Source: an uncultured Lachnospiraceae bacterium (GTDB taxonomy: Bacteria > Bacillota > Clostridia > Lachnospirales > Lachnospiraceae). From it: a DNA stretch of 64,000 nucleotides. The stretch spans positions 1-64,000 of the forward strand of contig CAJUAA010000011.1 of the NCBI GenBank assembly GCA_910584205.1, read 5' to 3'. Positions 35,368 through 43,869 of the stretch are shown piece after piece. The notes under the pieces are model-generated. The model saw only the letters and a program-made list of their open reading frames with translations. It had not been told where the DNA came from and searched no databases. Numbering within the stretch: the stretch's first letter is position 1; the number at the start of each line of letters is the position of its first letter. Position numbers and translations under genes: made by a program.

Positions 35368-35431
35368 AAAACAGCATCTGCCCGAGGGTCGCTCCGGAAG
35401 GATTTTACGGAGCGAAGCAAGGGGCGGATGC
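35368..35431 (+). other. Structured intercistronic element between gatC and gatD
   Basis: An outer stem GCATCTGCCC (35374-35383) pairs with GGGCGGATGC (35422-35431) with one T-G pair, and an inner stem CGCTCCG (35390-35396) pairs with CGGAGCG (35408-35414). It starts AAAACAGCATCTGCCCGA, like the copy at 41466. It begins 4 nt after the gatC stop. No T-tract follows, so it is not a terminator. Confidence 0.68.
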
Positions 35432-35456
35432 GGAGCTTTAACAGGAGGTCCATATT

Positions 35457-36509
35457 ATGAAAGCAGGCGTTGTATACGCAAAAAACGACATTCGTTTTGA
35501 AGATACAGAAAAACCGGCAGTCGTGCCGGGAAAGGTGCTGGTCAAGGTAAAATACACCGGGATCTGCGGATCGGACGTGCCCCGGGTCAACGGCGATGCG
35601 TGCCACTATTTCCCCAATATTCTGGGGCATGAGTTCTCCGGCGTAGTGGAGGAAATCGGGGAAGGCGTCACATCCGTAAAGCCGGGGGACCGGGTAGCGG
35701 GAATCTCGCTGGTCCCCTGTATGAAATGCGAAGACTGTCAGAAAGGCAATTATTCTTTATGCAGGCATTACAGTTTTATCGGCTCCCGGGAATTTGGAAG
35801 CTTTGCGGAATACGTACTGGTACCGGAGAAAAATGTATGCAAATTCTCCGAGAAAGTCAGCTTTGAGCAGGGTGCCCTGTTTGAGCCGGCCACGGTTGCG
35901 CTCCACGGCCTGGAGCGGCTGAATTACCGGGGAGGCGGCACGGTGGCGATCTTGGGCGGCGGTACCATCGGCATGTTTGTCATGCAGTGGGCGAAGATCT
36001 ACGGCGCCCGGAAGGTGGTGGTCTTTGATATTGCCAAAGAGCGTCTGGAGCTTGGCAGAAGGCTGGGTGCGGACGGCGGCATTAACACGCTGGATGCGGA
36101 CTTCATGGATCAGGCCATGGCCATGACGGACGGCAGAGGTTTTGATTACGTCTACGAGACTGCCGGCAACGTCATCACCATGAAAATGGCATTTCGGCTG
36201 GCGGCAAATAAAGCCCAGGTCTGTTTTGTGGGAACGCCGACGAAAGAACTCTCCTTCTCCGTGGAGGACTGGGAAAATATCAACCGGAAGGAATTTACGC
36301 TGACCGGCTCCTGGATGAGCTACAGCGCGCCGTTCCCGGGACATGAATGGTCCGCGGCGGCCCATTATTTTGAGACCGGAGAACTGAAGACGGACGACTC
36401 CTTTATTTTCAAAAAAATGCCCTTAAAGGATATTGCGGAGGCGTTCGAACTGTACAGGACGCCGGGCGCGGTCAAAGGAAAGATTTTGATTGATTCGGAA
36501 TTTCAATAA
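35457..36509 (+). CDS. gatD: Galactitol-1-phosphate 5-dehydrogenase
   Basis: This 350-residue zinc-dependent medium-chain dehydrogenase oxidises galactitol 1-phosphate to tagatose 6-phosphate with NAD. The start follows ACAGGAGGTCCATATT. Catalytic zinc ligands are Cys in GICGSD and His-Glu in GHEFSG; the structural zinc set is PCMKCEDCQKGNYSLC. The Rossmann loop is ILGGGTIGM. All key residues are intact. Its place between EIIC and the aldolase subunit fits the galactitol route. A sorbitol-phosphate-type substrate cannot be excluded. Confidence 0.9.
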   Translation: MKAGVVYAKNDIRFEDTEKPAVVPGKVLVKVKYTGICGSDVPRVNGDACHYFPNILGHEFSGVVEEIGEGVTSVKPGDRVAGISLVPCMKCEDCQKGNYSLCRHYSFIGSREFGSFAEYVLVPEKNVCKFSEKVSFEQGALFEPATVALHGLERLNYRGGGTVAILGGGTIGMFVMQWAKIYGARKVVVFDIAKERLELGRRLGADGGINTLDADFMDQAMAMTDGRGFDYVYETAGNVITMKMAFRLAANKAQVCFVGTPTKELSFSVEDWENINRKEFTLTGSWMSYSAPFPGHEWSAAAHYFETGELKTDDSFIFKKMPLKDIAEAFELYRTPGAVKGKILIDSEFQ

Positions 36510-36525
36510 AAATGGAGACAGCGAT

Positions 36526-38292
36526 ATGAGTATAAGAAAAAATCCCATGCAGGTCATGATGGACCGCAGGCGGTCAGGCGAGAAGATCGGAATTCCGTCC
36601 TACTGCACCGCCAACGAGCTGGTCATCGAGGAAATCCTGCTTCGTGCAAAAGAGACAAATATACCAACACTGATAGAAGCAACTGCCAACCAGGTCAATC
36701 AGTTCGGCGGATACACCGGTATGAAGCCGGCGGACTACTGCCGCTTTGTCCTTGACCTGGCGAAGAAGACCGGCTGCCCGGAAGAGCTGATCATCCTGGC
36801 CGGCGACCATCTGGGGCCGCTGACCTGGCAGCATCTGCCGGGAGCGGAAGCCATGGCGAACGCGGAGGAACTGGTCTACCAGTATACCCGCGCCGGATTT
36901 ACGAAGATCCATCTGGACACCAGCATGAAGGTGGCGGACGATCCGGACGGGCTTCTGTCCACGGAAACCATTGCAAGACGCGGGGTCCGGCTCTATCAGG
37001 TATGCATGAGAGCATATGAGGATCTGTTAAAAGAAAAACCCGACGCCGTGCGCCCGGTATTTATCATCGGATCGGAGGTCCCGATCCCGGGCGGCGCGCA
37101 GGAGGCGGAGGAGGGACTGACCGTCACCAGCCCGAAAGCGTTTGAGGATACGGTCAACACCTATAAGAGGATGTTCCGGGAAGCCGGAGCGGAAGACGGC
37201 TGGAACGATGTGATCGCAGTGGTCGTACAGCCGGGCGTGGAGTTCGGCGACGATCAGGTCTTCCTGTATGACAGCGGGGCGGCACAGGCGCTGACCGCAA
37301 AGTTAAAGGAATATCCGGAAGTGGTGTTTGAGGGCCATTCCACGGATTACCAGAGCGCCGAGAGCCTAAGAGACATGGTTTTGGACGGCATCTGTATCCT
37401 GAAGGTGGGACCGTCTCTGACCTATGCCATGAGAGAAGCCGTCTTTGCCCTCAGCATGATGGAGAAGGAGCTGGTCCCGGCGGAGGAACAGGCTTACGTG
37501 ATCGAGACGCTGGAGCATGTGATGACGGACGAGCCGGCCAACTGGCAGAAGCATTACCACGGCAGTCTCAAAGAACTGGCCCTTGCCAGAAAGTACAGCT
37601 TTTCCGACCGCGCACGCTATTATATGGGGGAAGAGAAGGTCACGGCTGCCATCGGAAAATTGTTCGGCAACCTGAGAAAGTACACGATCCCCGTGAACAT
37701 GCTTCATCAGTACATGCCGCTGCAGTTTGATAAAGTCCGTACAGGGACTTTGCAGATGGACCCGAAAGGACTGGTGCTTGATGCGGTCCTCCAGTTCCTG
37801 TATGATTACGAGTATGCGGCCGGGATACCGGTGGAGGCGGAGCTTGGCAAAGTGGGCGGCAAGGAAGACGGCCTTGTGGTCACCGGAGACAGCCCCTATA
37901 CGGATCCGGGGGAAGCGGGAGTGTTCGTGGAGCGGACCGGTGTGGACGCTCTGGCGGTGGGAATCGGAACGGCCCATGGATTTTACAAAGGGGAGCCCCA
38001 TGTGGACCTGGAACGCTTAAGTGAGATCCGGGCGGCCGTGGACATTCCGCTGGTGCTGCACGGGACTTCCGGGGTGCCGGATGAGACGGTGGCGGAGGCG
38101 GTAAAGCGGGGAATCTGTAAAGTGAACTACGCCACCGAGCTTCGGGCGGCGTTCAGCGAGGGCGTGAAAGAAGTGATGAAGGCGGACCCCGCCGTCTACG
38201 ATCCGAAGAAATACAACAAGGCGGGACGGGAAAAGGTAAAACAGCTGGTGATGAAACGGATCGACAACCTGAGAAGCGCGGGACGCGCATAA
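36526..38292 (+). CDS. gatZ: Tagatose-bisphosphate aldolase subunit GatZ fused to a truncated GatY
   Basis: The start at 36526 follows GGAGACAGCGAT and gives 588 residues. Residues 1-431 are a full GatZ/KbaZ protein (MSIRKNPMQVMMDRRRSGEK, GIPSYCTANELVIEE), the non-catalytic partner of the aldolase. Residues 432-588 are the C-terminal part of the class II aldolase GatY/KbaY (IPVEAELGKVGGKEDG, AVGIGTAHGFY, LVLHGTSGVPD, ICKVNYATELRAAF). The first 125 or so residues of GatY, with the catalytic Asp and the first zinc His, are missing. The fusion is in frame and looks like a deletion from the gatZ stop into gatY, so aldolase activity should be lost. Confidence 0.88.
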   Translation: MSIRKNPMQVMMDRRRSGEKIGIPSYCTANELVIEEILLRAKETNIPTLIEATANQVNQFGGYTGMKPADYCRFVLDLAKKTGCPEELIILAGDHLGPLTWQHLPGAEAMANAEELVYQYTRAGFTKIHLDTSMKVADDPDGLLSTETIARRGVRLYQVCMRAYEDLLKEKPDAVRPVFIIGSEVPIPGGAQEAEEGLTVTSPKAFEDTVNTYKRMFREAGAEDGWNDVIAVVVQPGVEFGDDQVFLYDSGAAQALTAKLKEYPEVVFEGHSTDYQSAESLRDMVLDGICILKVGPSLTYAMREAVFALSMMEKELVPAEEQAYVIETLEHVMTDEPANWQKHYHGSLKELALARKYSFSDRARYYMGEEKVTAAIGKLFGNLRKYTIPVNMLHQYMPLQFDKVRTGTLQMDPKGLVLDAVLQFLYDYEYAAGIPVEAELGKVGGKEDGLVVTGDSPYTDPGEAGVFVERTGVDALAVGIGTAHGFYKGEPHVDLERLSEIRAAVDIPLVLHGTSGVPDETVAEAVKRGICKVNYATELRAAFSEGVKEVMKADPAVYDPKKYNKAGREKVKQLVMKRIDNLRSAGRA

Positions 38293-38377
38293 AGAATGGA
38301 AAAATTCTCCGGCAGCCGGGCAGAGATTTCAGGCGCGGCCGGGAGAATGACAATGATAGAGGATAAGGAGGCAGCAG

Positions 38378-38845
38378 ATGATCTGGGAAGAACTAAATCA
38401 GGCGTTGATCGTTACCGGAATGGAAGCGTCGGACTATAAAGATGTGATGAAGAACCTGGGTTCGGTCGTCATAAAGGAAGGGTATGCGAAGGAGTCCTAT
38501 GTGGACGCGCTGATCGCCCGGGAGGAAGAATATCCTACCGGTCTTGACGTGGACGGCATGGGGGTTGCGATCCCTCATACGAGCGTGGAGCATGTGAAGA
38601 AAGCAGGTATTGCCATCGCCGCGCTGAAACAACCGGTCACCTTCACGCAGATGGGGACCGACGACGAGACGGTGGAGGTAAGCCTGGTATTCATGCTGGC
38701 GGTGGTGGACCCCAACGCCCATATTGACAAGCTTCAGCGGATCGTGGAGATGATCCAGGACAAAGAAATGCTCGGGAAACTGATGAAGGCGGACGCGCCG
38801 GAAGAGATGATCCGGATGATCCGGGAGAAGGAAAAGACGATTTAA
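38378..38845 (+). CDS. gatA: PTS galactitol-type EIIA component
   Basis: The 155-residue EIIA protein of the fructose/mannitol superfamily has its phosphorylated His in VAIPHTSVEHVK. It starts after GATAAGGAGGCAGCAG. It would carry phosphate from HPr to GatB. It is the last gene of the operon, followed by a good terminator. It appears intact although transport and aldolase genes upstream are damaged, and it could still phosphorylate other EIIB proteins. Confidence 0.92.
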   Translation: MIWEELNQALIVTGMEASDYKDVMKNLGSVVIKEGYAKESYVDALIAREEEYPTGLDVDGMGVAIPHTSVEHVKKAGIAIAALKQPVTFTQMGTDDETVEVSLVFMLAVVDPNAHIDKLQRIVEMIQDKEMLGKLMKADAPEEMIRMIREKEKTI

Positions 38846-38855
38846 AAGAGAAGAA

Positions 38856-38897
38856 GGCTTTTCGGAGTGCGGAAGATGCTCCGGAAAGCCCTTTTTT
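38856..38897 (+). terminator. Terminator of the galactitol PTS operon
   Basis: GGCTTTTCGGAG (38856-38867) pairs with CTCCGGAAAGCC (38879-38890) with one T-G pair, followed by CTTTTTT. A strong rho-independent terminator. Confidence 0.9.
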
Positions 38898-38930
38898 GCC
38901 GATTGGAAAAATAACAGGAAAAACAGCACC

Positions 38931-38995
38931 TTGACCTGGAGTCCGCTCCAGAGATTACAGTCAGACATATCCGGTTTTCAGACCGGAGTCTTTTT
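38931..38995 (+). promoter_or_regulatory. Orphan MerR-type promoter/operator followed by a hairpin
   Basis: TTGACC (38931-38936) and TACAGT (38956-38961) are 19 nt apart, the elongated spacer typical of MerR-activated promoters, and the spacer holds the palindrome CTGGAGTCCGCTCCAG. Just downstream CCGGT-6 nt-ACCGG (38971-38986) and TTTTT form a small terminator. No gene lies downstream on this strand and no MerR gene is in the window, so this is a remnant or makes only a tiny RNA. Confidence 0.55.
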
Positions 38996-39005
38996 CAATT
39001 TCTGC

Positions 39006-40349
39006 CTAAGAAGCGGAAAGCCGGTGCACAGTCACATAAAAAGCGCTCATGACACAGACGGCGCTGAACAGCCAGGCGGTGGTCTCGGCGAAGAACAGGC
39101 CGTATTCCCCCACGATCCGGGGAAGGAAGAGGGCTACGGACACGCGCCCCACGCATTCCAGAAGGCCTGCAATCATGGGTATGATGGTATTTCCCATGCC
39201 CTGGATGGCGGAGCGGTAGACGTGCAGGGCATAGAGGATAATCAGCGTCACGCTCATAATGGTCAGGTACTGATAGGCCAGTTCCAGTACTGCAGGGGCA
39301 TCGGCATCGGAGGATGAGATAAACAACATCAGCAGATACCTGCCGAACAGCACCATTCCCACGGAGATGGTTACGGCAAACAGGGCGGCAAGCTTCATGG
39401 CGCTTCGGATGCCGCTCCGAATCCGCGGCAGATTGCGTGCGCCGAAGTTCTGGCCCGTGTAGGTGGCGGTGGCAAAGCCAAAGGAGATGGCGGAGCTCTC
39501 CAGCAGTCCGTACAGCTTGTTGGTGGCGGTAAAGCCGGCGATAAACAGGGAGCCGAAGCCGTTGATGACAAACTGCAGGATAATGCCGCCGAACACAATG
39601 GCCACATGGGAGAGGGCCAGAGGGATCCCAAGTTTTAACAGTTTCAGGATGACCGGGAAATCCAAAGCCCAGTCTTCCTTCCGCAGCTTTGCCGCAGGTA
39701 TTTTTCCGATCATCCGCAGGCAGTAGAGAAATGCCAGAAGCTGGGAAAGGATGGTGGCGACGGCAGCGCCGGTGATCCCCCAGTGAAATCCCATGACGAG
39801 CAGGAGATCCAGCCCGATGTTTACTGCGGCGGCGATAATCATGGCGATCAGGGGCGTCTTCCCGTCTCCAAAGGAGCGCAGCACGGCGGAGGCCATATTG
39901 TAGGCCATCACGATCAGCGTTCCGGCATACATGACGACCACATAGGAGAGGGCGCCTGCAAAAATATCCTCCGGCGTCTTCAAAAGCCGCAGGAGCGGAG
40001 ACGCCAGAAACGGAAAGGTCGCGGAGACCAGGGTTCCCATCGTCAGACACAGTAGCGTGGACATGGCGATGGATTTTTTGACAGCCTTTTCATTTCCCTC
40101 GCCGATGTTCTGGGTAATCAGGACAGCAAAGCCCTGGGTCAGTACCTGTACGGACCAAAGCACAAGCCAGTAGATCCAGTCTGTGGCTCCAAGGGACGCC
40201 AGGGCGTCAAGCCCGACTCCCTGTCCCACGATGACCGTATCGGTAATCATATAGATCTGCTGTCCCAGATTTCCGATAATCAGGGGCAGCGCAAAGAAAA
40301 AAATCAGTTTTGCAGGGTTTCCGTGAGTCATGTCTTTTACTCTGCTCAT
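39006..40349 (-). CDS. MATE-family efflux transporter
   Basis: This 447-residue membrane protein has 12 predicted helices and the usual N-terminus (MTHGNPAKLIFFFALPLIIG, QQIYMITDTVIVG). The start is preceded by GGAGGTAAATA. It is distinct from the MATE gene at 22733. It is divergent from the AraC-type gene, from which it is separated by 163 nt, so that regulator could control it. The exported substrate is unknown. The MerR-like promoter remnant lies just beyond its 3' end. Confidence 0.94.
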   Translation of the reverse strand: MSRVKDMTHGNPAKLIFFFALPLIIGNLGQQIYMITDTVIVGQGVGLDALASLGATDWIYWLVLWSVQVLTQGFAVLITQNIGEGNEKAVKKSIAMSTLLCLTMGTLVSATFPFLASPLLRLLKTPEDIFAGALSYVVVMYAGTLIVMAYNMASAVLRSFGDGKTPLIAMIIAAAVNIGLDLLLVMGFHWGITGAAVATILSQLLAFLYCLRMIGKIPAAKLRKEDWALDFPVILKLLKLGIPLALSHVAIVFGGIILQFVINGFGSLFIAGFTATNKLYGLLESSAISFGFATATYTGQNFGARNLPRIRSGIRSAMKLAALFAVTISVGMVLFGRYLLMLFISSSDADAPAVLELAYQYLTIMSVTLIILYALHVYRSAIQGMGNTIIPMIAGLLECVGRVSVALFLPRIVGEYGLFFAETTAWLFSAVCVMSAFYVTVHRLSAS

Positions 40350-40512
40350 TATTTACCTCCTCATCCGGGTGTCGTCGGCCGTTTGACATTTCCCATTGAA
40401 ATGATATAATCATAATATCAAAAATGCGATTTGTATATAAAAATAGTCCTGTTTTTTATAAAAATAATTCCAACTGTACGGTTGCAGATAGTTTCAAAAG
40501 GAGTGGGATGTT

Positions 40513-41433
40513 ATGCAGGTCAGAACGATTAAGACAGATGAACATCTGAGGGAGCTGATTGATTATAAGGATCTTTCTTTTCCGATTGATATTTGTACGG
40601 ATGATTACAGTACCTTTCTGGACCATACCATGAACTGCCACTGGCATAATTCTTTTGAATTCGGGACCATGGTGGAGGGGCGGCTGGATTTTTATACCGG
40701 CGAGACATGCCTGAGAATGGAAAAGGGAGACAGCGTCTTTGTGAACGCCAATGTCCTTCACATGGCAAGACAGGTGGACCCCGGAGAAAATACATTGATG
40801 GTGGGCGTGGTGTTTCCGCCGTCTTTGTTTCCCGGCGGGGGCGTATTCCAGAAATATTTCCAGCCGGTCCTGAAGATGCCGCTTCAAGGATTTTGTGTGA
40901 AGGCGGACAGTCCCGTCGGCAGAAATATGGAGCGGACGCTTGTGGAGCTCTGCGGACTGCGGGATGAGGAAGCCGGTTATGAGCTTCGGTGCTTAAGCCT
41001 GATCAGCCGGCTGTGGCTTGACACGCTGGAGTACCTTTCCGGGGAGAATCATGACTTTGTCATGGGGGAGACAGGGCGGCGCCACGGGGACGTGGTGAAG
41101 CAGATGATTTCTTATATACAGGAACATTATGCGGAGCCTGTTGCCATCCGGGATTTGACGGAGCATGCGCATATAAGCCGCAGTGAGTGCTTCCGGTCCT
41201 TCCGCCGCTACACAGGAAAGAAACCCATGGAATACATCAACGAGTACCGCCTGATCCAGGCGGCGGATCTTCTGAAGGAGACCAGCCTGTCGGTCTCCGA
41301 GATCGGAAGCGCCTGCGGATTCGGGAGCTCCAGCTATTTCGGGAAGCTCTTTAAGGAGAAATACGGGGTATCGCCGCTGGGGTATCGGCAGGGATCAGCC
41401 TGCGCGGTCTTGCCGGAAACAGGCGATGTGTAG
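40513..41433 (+). CDS. AraC-family transcriptional regulator with cupin sensor domain
   Basis: 306 residues starting after AAAAGGAGTGGGATGTT. The N-terminal half is a cupin (CHWHNSFEFGTMVEGRLDFY, KGDSVFVNANVLHMA), the C-terminal 100 residues hold the two AraC helix-turn-helix motifs (IRDLTEHAHISRSECFRSFR, SVSEIGSACGFGSSSYFGKL). Such proteins usually activate adjacent carbohydrate or transport genes. Neighbours are a divergent MATE pump and a downstream EamA transporter, so regulation of export is the simplest guess. Confidence 0.93.
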   Translation: MQVRTIKTDEHLRELIDYKDLSFPIDICTDDYSTFLDHTMNCHWHNSFEFGTMVEGRLDFYTGETCLRMEKGDSVFVNANVLHMARQVDPGENTLMVGVVFPPSLFPGGGVFQKYFQPVLKMPLQGFCVKADSPVGRNMERTLVELCGLRDEEAGYELRCLSLISRLWLDTLEYLSGENHDFVMGETGRRHGDVVKQMISYIQEHYAEPVAIRDLTEHAHISRSECFRSFRRYTGKKPMEYINEYRLIQAADLLKETSLSVSEIGSACGFGSSSYFGKLFKEKYGVSPLGYRQGSACAVLPETGDV

Positions 41434-41465
41434 TAAGATGAAAAGTAGTGTCAGGCAGTTAATGA

Positions 41466-41502
41466 AAAACAGCATCTGTCCGAAAGCAGCTTTGGAAATA
41501 TT
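41466..41502 (+). repeat. Third copy of the AAAAC(A/G)GCATCTG element
   Basis: AAAACAGCATCTGTCCGA followed by GCTTTGGAAATATTTTAC aligns with 35368-35408 at roughly 75% identity. It lies in the 160-nt gap between the AraC and EamA genes. The closing half of the stem is not obvious here, so this copy may be degenerate. Confidence 0.5.
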
Positions 41503-41593
41503 TTACAAGACATAACCTGTAAAATGAGTTAGAATAGTAAAACGTTATCAGACAGGATACGAAATCGAAATTGAAATAAGGATGGAATACAGC

Positions 41594-42463
41594 ATGGAAA
41601 ACAAAAGATCAGCCGGTCATCAGGCGGCGCTTTTTACAGTCATCATCTGGGGAACGACCTTTATCTCCACCAAGGTTCTGCTGGCGGATTTTCAGCCGGA
41701 GGAGATCCTGTTCTTCCGCTTTGCGCTGGGATTTGCGGCGCTGCTTCTGGTCTGCCCCCGGCGGCTTGAGCTGGAAGATCCAAGACAGGAGCTTTTGTTT
41801 GCGGTAGCGGGGCTGTGCGGAATCTATCTGTATTATCTGCTGGAAAACATCGCGCTGACTTATACCATGGCGTCCAATGTGGGGGTTATCATATCCGTGG
41901 CGCCTTTTTTCACCGCTATCCTGTCCCACCTCTTCGGCCGGTCCGGGGAGAAGCTTCGGGCCGGTTTTTTCGTCGGCTTCGGCGTGGCCATGGCCGGCGT
42001 GGTCCTGATCAGCTTCAACGGGTCCAGGCTTCAGTTAAGTCCCATGGGCGATCTGCTGGCGCTCCTGGCGGCATTTGTATGGGCCTGCTATTCCCTGCTG
42101 ACAAGAAGGATCAGCAGTCTTGGCCATCCGGTTATCCTCACCACCCGCAGGACCTTTTTCTATGGGGTTATCTGTATGTTCCCCACGCTGTTTCGGTTCG
42201 ATGTACGGCTGGAACGGTTCGTGCATCCGGCGAATCTGCTGAATGTGCTCTACCTGGGGCTTGGCGCATCGGCGCTCTGCTTTGTGACCTGGAATGTGGC
42301 GGTAAAAGTGCTGGGAGCCGTACGGACCAGCGTCTACATCTATATGGTCCCGGTGATCACGGTCATTACCTCCGTGCTGGTGCTTAAAGAACCGGTTACA
42401 TGGACTTCGGCGGCGGGAACGATGCTGGCGGTGGCGGGGCTTTTTCTGTCGGAGCGCTTTTGA
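41594..42463 (+). CDS. EamA/DMT-superfamily transporter
   Basis: A membrane protein of 289 residues with ten hydrophobic helices in two EamA repeats of five. Typical features are AALFTVIIWGTTFISTKVLL at the N-terminus and RTSVYIYMVPVITVITSVLV in the second repeat. The start at 41594 is preferred because AAGGATGG lies 7-8 nt upstream; an ATG at 41582 has no ribosome site. These carriers export metabolites or drugs, and the substrate is unknown. It is codirectional with the AraC gene 160 nt upstream. Confidence 0.92.
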   Translation: MENKRSAGHQAALFTVIIWGTTFISTKVLLADFQPEEILFFRFALGFAALLLVCPRRLELEDPRQELLFAVAGLCGIYLYYLLENIALTYTMASNVGVIISVAPFFTAILSHLFGRSGEKLRAGFFVGFGVAMAGVVLISFNGSRLQLSPMGDLLALLAAFVWACYSLLTRRISSLGHPVILTTRRTFFYGVICMFPTLFRFDVRLERFVHPANLLNVLYLGLGASALCFVTWNVAVKVLGAVRTSVYIYMVPVITVITSVLVLKEPVTWTSAAGTMLAVAGLFLSERF

Positions 42464-42465
42464 TT

Positions 42466-42831
42466 TTATTGCAGGGGTGCGCCGTTATCCTGCGGTTTTG
42501 AAGGCCTTTTATTTACGGATAATAAAGCTTCCGTGGTGGCAAGAATAACCTCAAGCTGTTTTTCATCGCAGCGGGTCAGCAGACGGTTGATATCCTGATA
42601 TGTTTTGTTGGACTGATTCTGGTTTGGATAGATTACCGCATCCGCTGACAGATTAAAAAAGCGTATTACTTTTTCAAATATTTCATAGCTTGGATTATTC
42701 CGGTATCGTTCCAGATCTTTCAGATAGGATAAAGAAATGTCCAGTATTTCAGCCAGTTCGGCCTGTGTAAGCCTTTTATCCATTCGTGCGTTTTTAAGCA
42801 CCATGCCGAATTGTTTTGAGACAAGAGCCAT
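42466..42831 (-). CDS. XRE-family helix-turn-helix regulator
   Basis: 121 residues with an N-terminal Cro/CI-type HTH (FGMVLKNARMDKRLTQAELA, EILDISLSYLKDLERYRNNP) and a short C-terminal tail. The start follows GGAGGAACATCCCC. It is divergent from the RelA/SpoT-like gene, with direct repeats in the gap that may be its operators. The base composition from here to 44.4 kb is AT-richer than the flanks, suggesting an acquired module. It ends 2 nt before the EamA stop on the other strand. Confidence 0.9.
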   Translation of the reverse strand: MALVSKQFGMVLKNARMDKRLTQAELAEILDISLSYLKDLERYRNNPSYEIFEKVIRFFNLSADAVIYPNQNQSNKTYQDINRLLTRCDEKQLEVILATTEALLSVNKRPSKPQDNGAPLQ

Positions 42832-42902
42832 GGGGATGTTCCTCCTTTTGCATTTGTAAAATCATATAATAAAACAGGCCTCTAATCCATACAGATTACA
42901 TA

Positions 42903-42934
42903 GATTGCGGTTTTCTGTGCATGGATTGCGGTTT
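42903..42934. promoter_or_regulatory. Direct repeat, candidate XRE operator
   Basis: GATTGCGGTTT occurs at 42903-42913 and again at 42924-42934, 21 bp apart or two helical turns. It lies between the divergent XRE and RelA/SpoT-like genes, a natural place for repressor sites. Confidence 0.5.
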
Positions 42935-43071
42935 GGAAGTAGGGTGTAGCCATATGGTGTTTTTAGCTGCCAGGCTTATAAATATGAAGTTAAAGTGGTT
43001 GCATATCGTTTGCAGCGCGTATTGTGTGTAAAAAGCAGCGGAATCATGGTGAGAGGTTTCGGAGTGCGGAA

Positions 43072-43641
43072 ATGACGTGGGAAGATCTTTGTGATATTTA
43101 CGAAGATTTTCATGAAAATAAGCGTGAAAAATATGACAATATTCTGAAAGATTTTACAAAAAACTATCTGGAAGATATGAATAAAGGCAGAGAAGATGAG
43201 GAAGAGAGGATCAAAGTACATTCGATTCATTCAAGAGTGAAAGATCCGGAGCATCTGATTGCCAAGATTATACGAAAAAAACAGGAAAATCAGAATAAAT
43301 ACAGTCTGGAGATACAGGTTCGTACGCTGTTTGAAGAGGGATGGGGTGAGGTTGACCATGCTGTTATCTATCCGTATTTTCAAAATGATCAGGTTCTGAA
43401 AGAGTATACGGAGCTGCTGAACAGGCTGTCCGGCCTGGCTGATGAAATGGGCGGTTTTTTCAGCCGTTTGAAAGAGATGGAAACAGGCAATAATAATTCA
43501 CCACTGCCTGGCACACATAAAAAGCGGGAAGCGGCGGATGGGACAAAAATGACAGCGCCGGCTTTTCCTGCATCTGTGCCGGTCAGAAACCAACCAGTTA
43601 ATACACCCAACGACTGTTTGCAGTCAGTACTGAATGAGTAA
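43072..43641 (+). CDS. RelA/SpoT-like protein lacking the synthetase core
   Basis: The 189-residue protein starts after GGAGTGCGGAA. The N-terminal part (DFTKNYLEDMNKG, IKVHSIHSRVKDPEHLIAKI) and the later SLEIQVRTLFEEGWGEVDH are characteristic of small alarmone synthetases. They are normally about 100-120 residues apart, with the ATP- and GTP-binding residues between them. Here only about ten residues separate them, so the catalytic core is deleted in frame and (p)ppGpp synthesis is unlikely. The C-terminal 50 residues are low-complexity. It may be a decayed enzyme or an inactive partner. Confidence 0.75.
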   Translation: MTWEDLCDIYEDFHENKREKYDNILKDFTKNYLEDMNKGREDEEERIKVHSIHSRVKDPEHLIAKIIRKKQENQNKYSLEIQVRTLFEEGWGEVDHAVIYPYFQNDQVLKEYTELLNRLSGLADEMGGFFSRLKEMETGNNNSPLPGTHKKREAADGTKMTAPAFPASVPVRNQPVNTPNDCLQSVLNE

Positions 43642-43656
43642 AAAGGAGGGAGAAAA

Positions 43657-43854
43657 ATGAAAACCACAAAAAAGCAGGTGATATCTGCGAAAGAAATTGC
43701 CAGAGAAGGAATCCTGCTGGTTACCAGGGGGCAGGTACGGAATCATAAACTGGGTAACAGCGCGCGCATTCATACGGGAGAGGTCGAAAAAAAGAATGTC
43801 AGAACTACAGAGATTTCCTGCCGGGGAAAAACTGCTGTATGGTGTATGGACTGA
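43657..43854 (+). CDS. 65-residue basic protein of unknown function
   Basis: The ATG follows AAAAAGGAGGGAGAAAA, one of the best ribosome sites in the area, 15 nt after the RelA/SpoT-like gene. The protein is basic and has no TM segment or recognisable domain (starts MKTTKKQVISAKEIAREGIL). It may be a small accessory protein of the module or the end of a decayed gene. Confidence 0.5.
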   Translation: MKTTKKQVISAKEIAREGILLVTRGQVRNHKLGNSARIHTGEVEKKNVRTTEISCRGKTAVWCMD

Positions 43855-43869
43855 CAGGAAGTGAATGTT

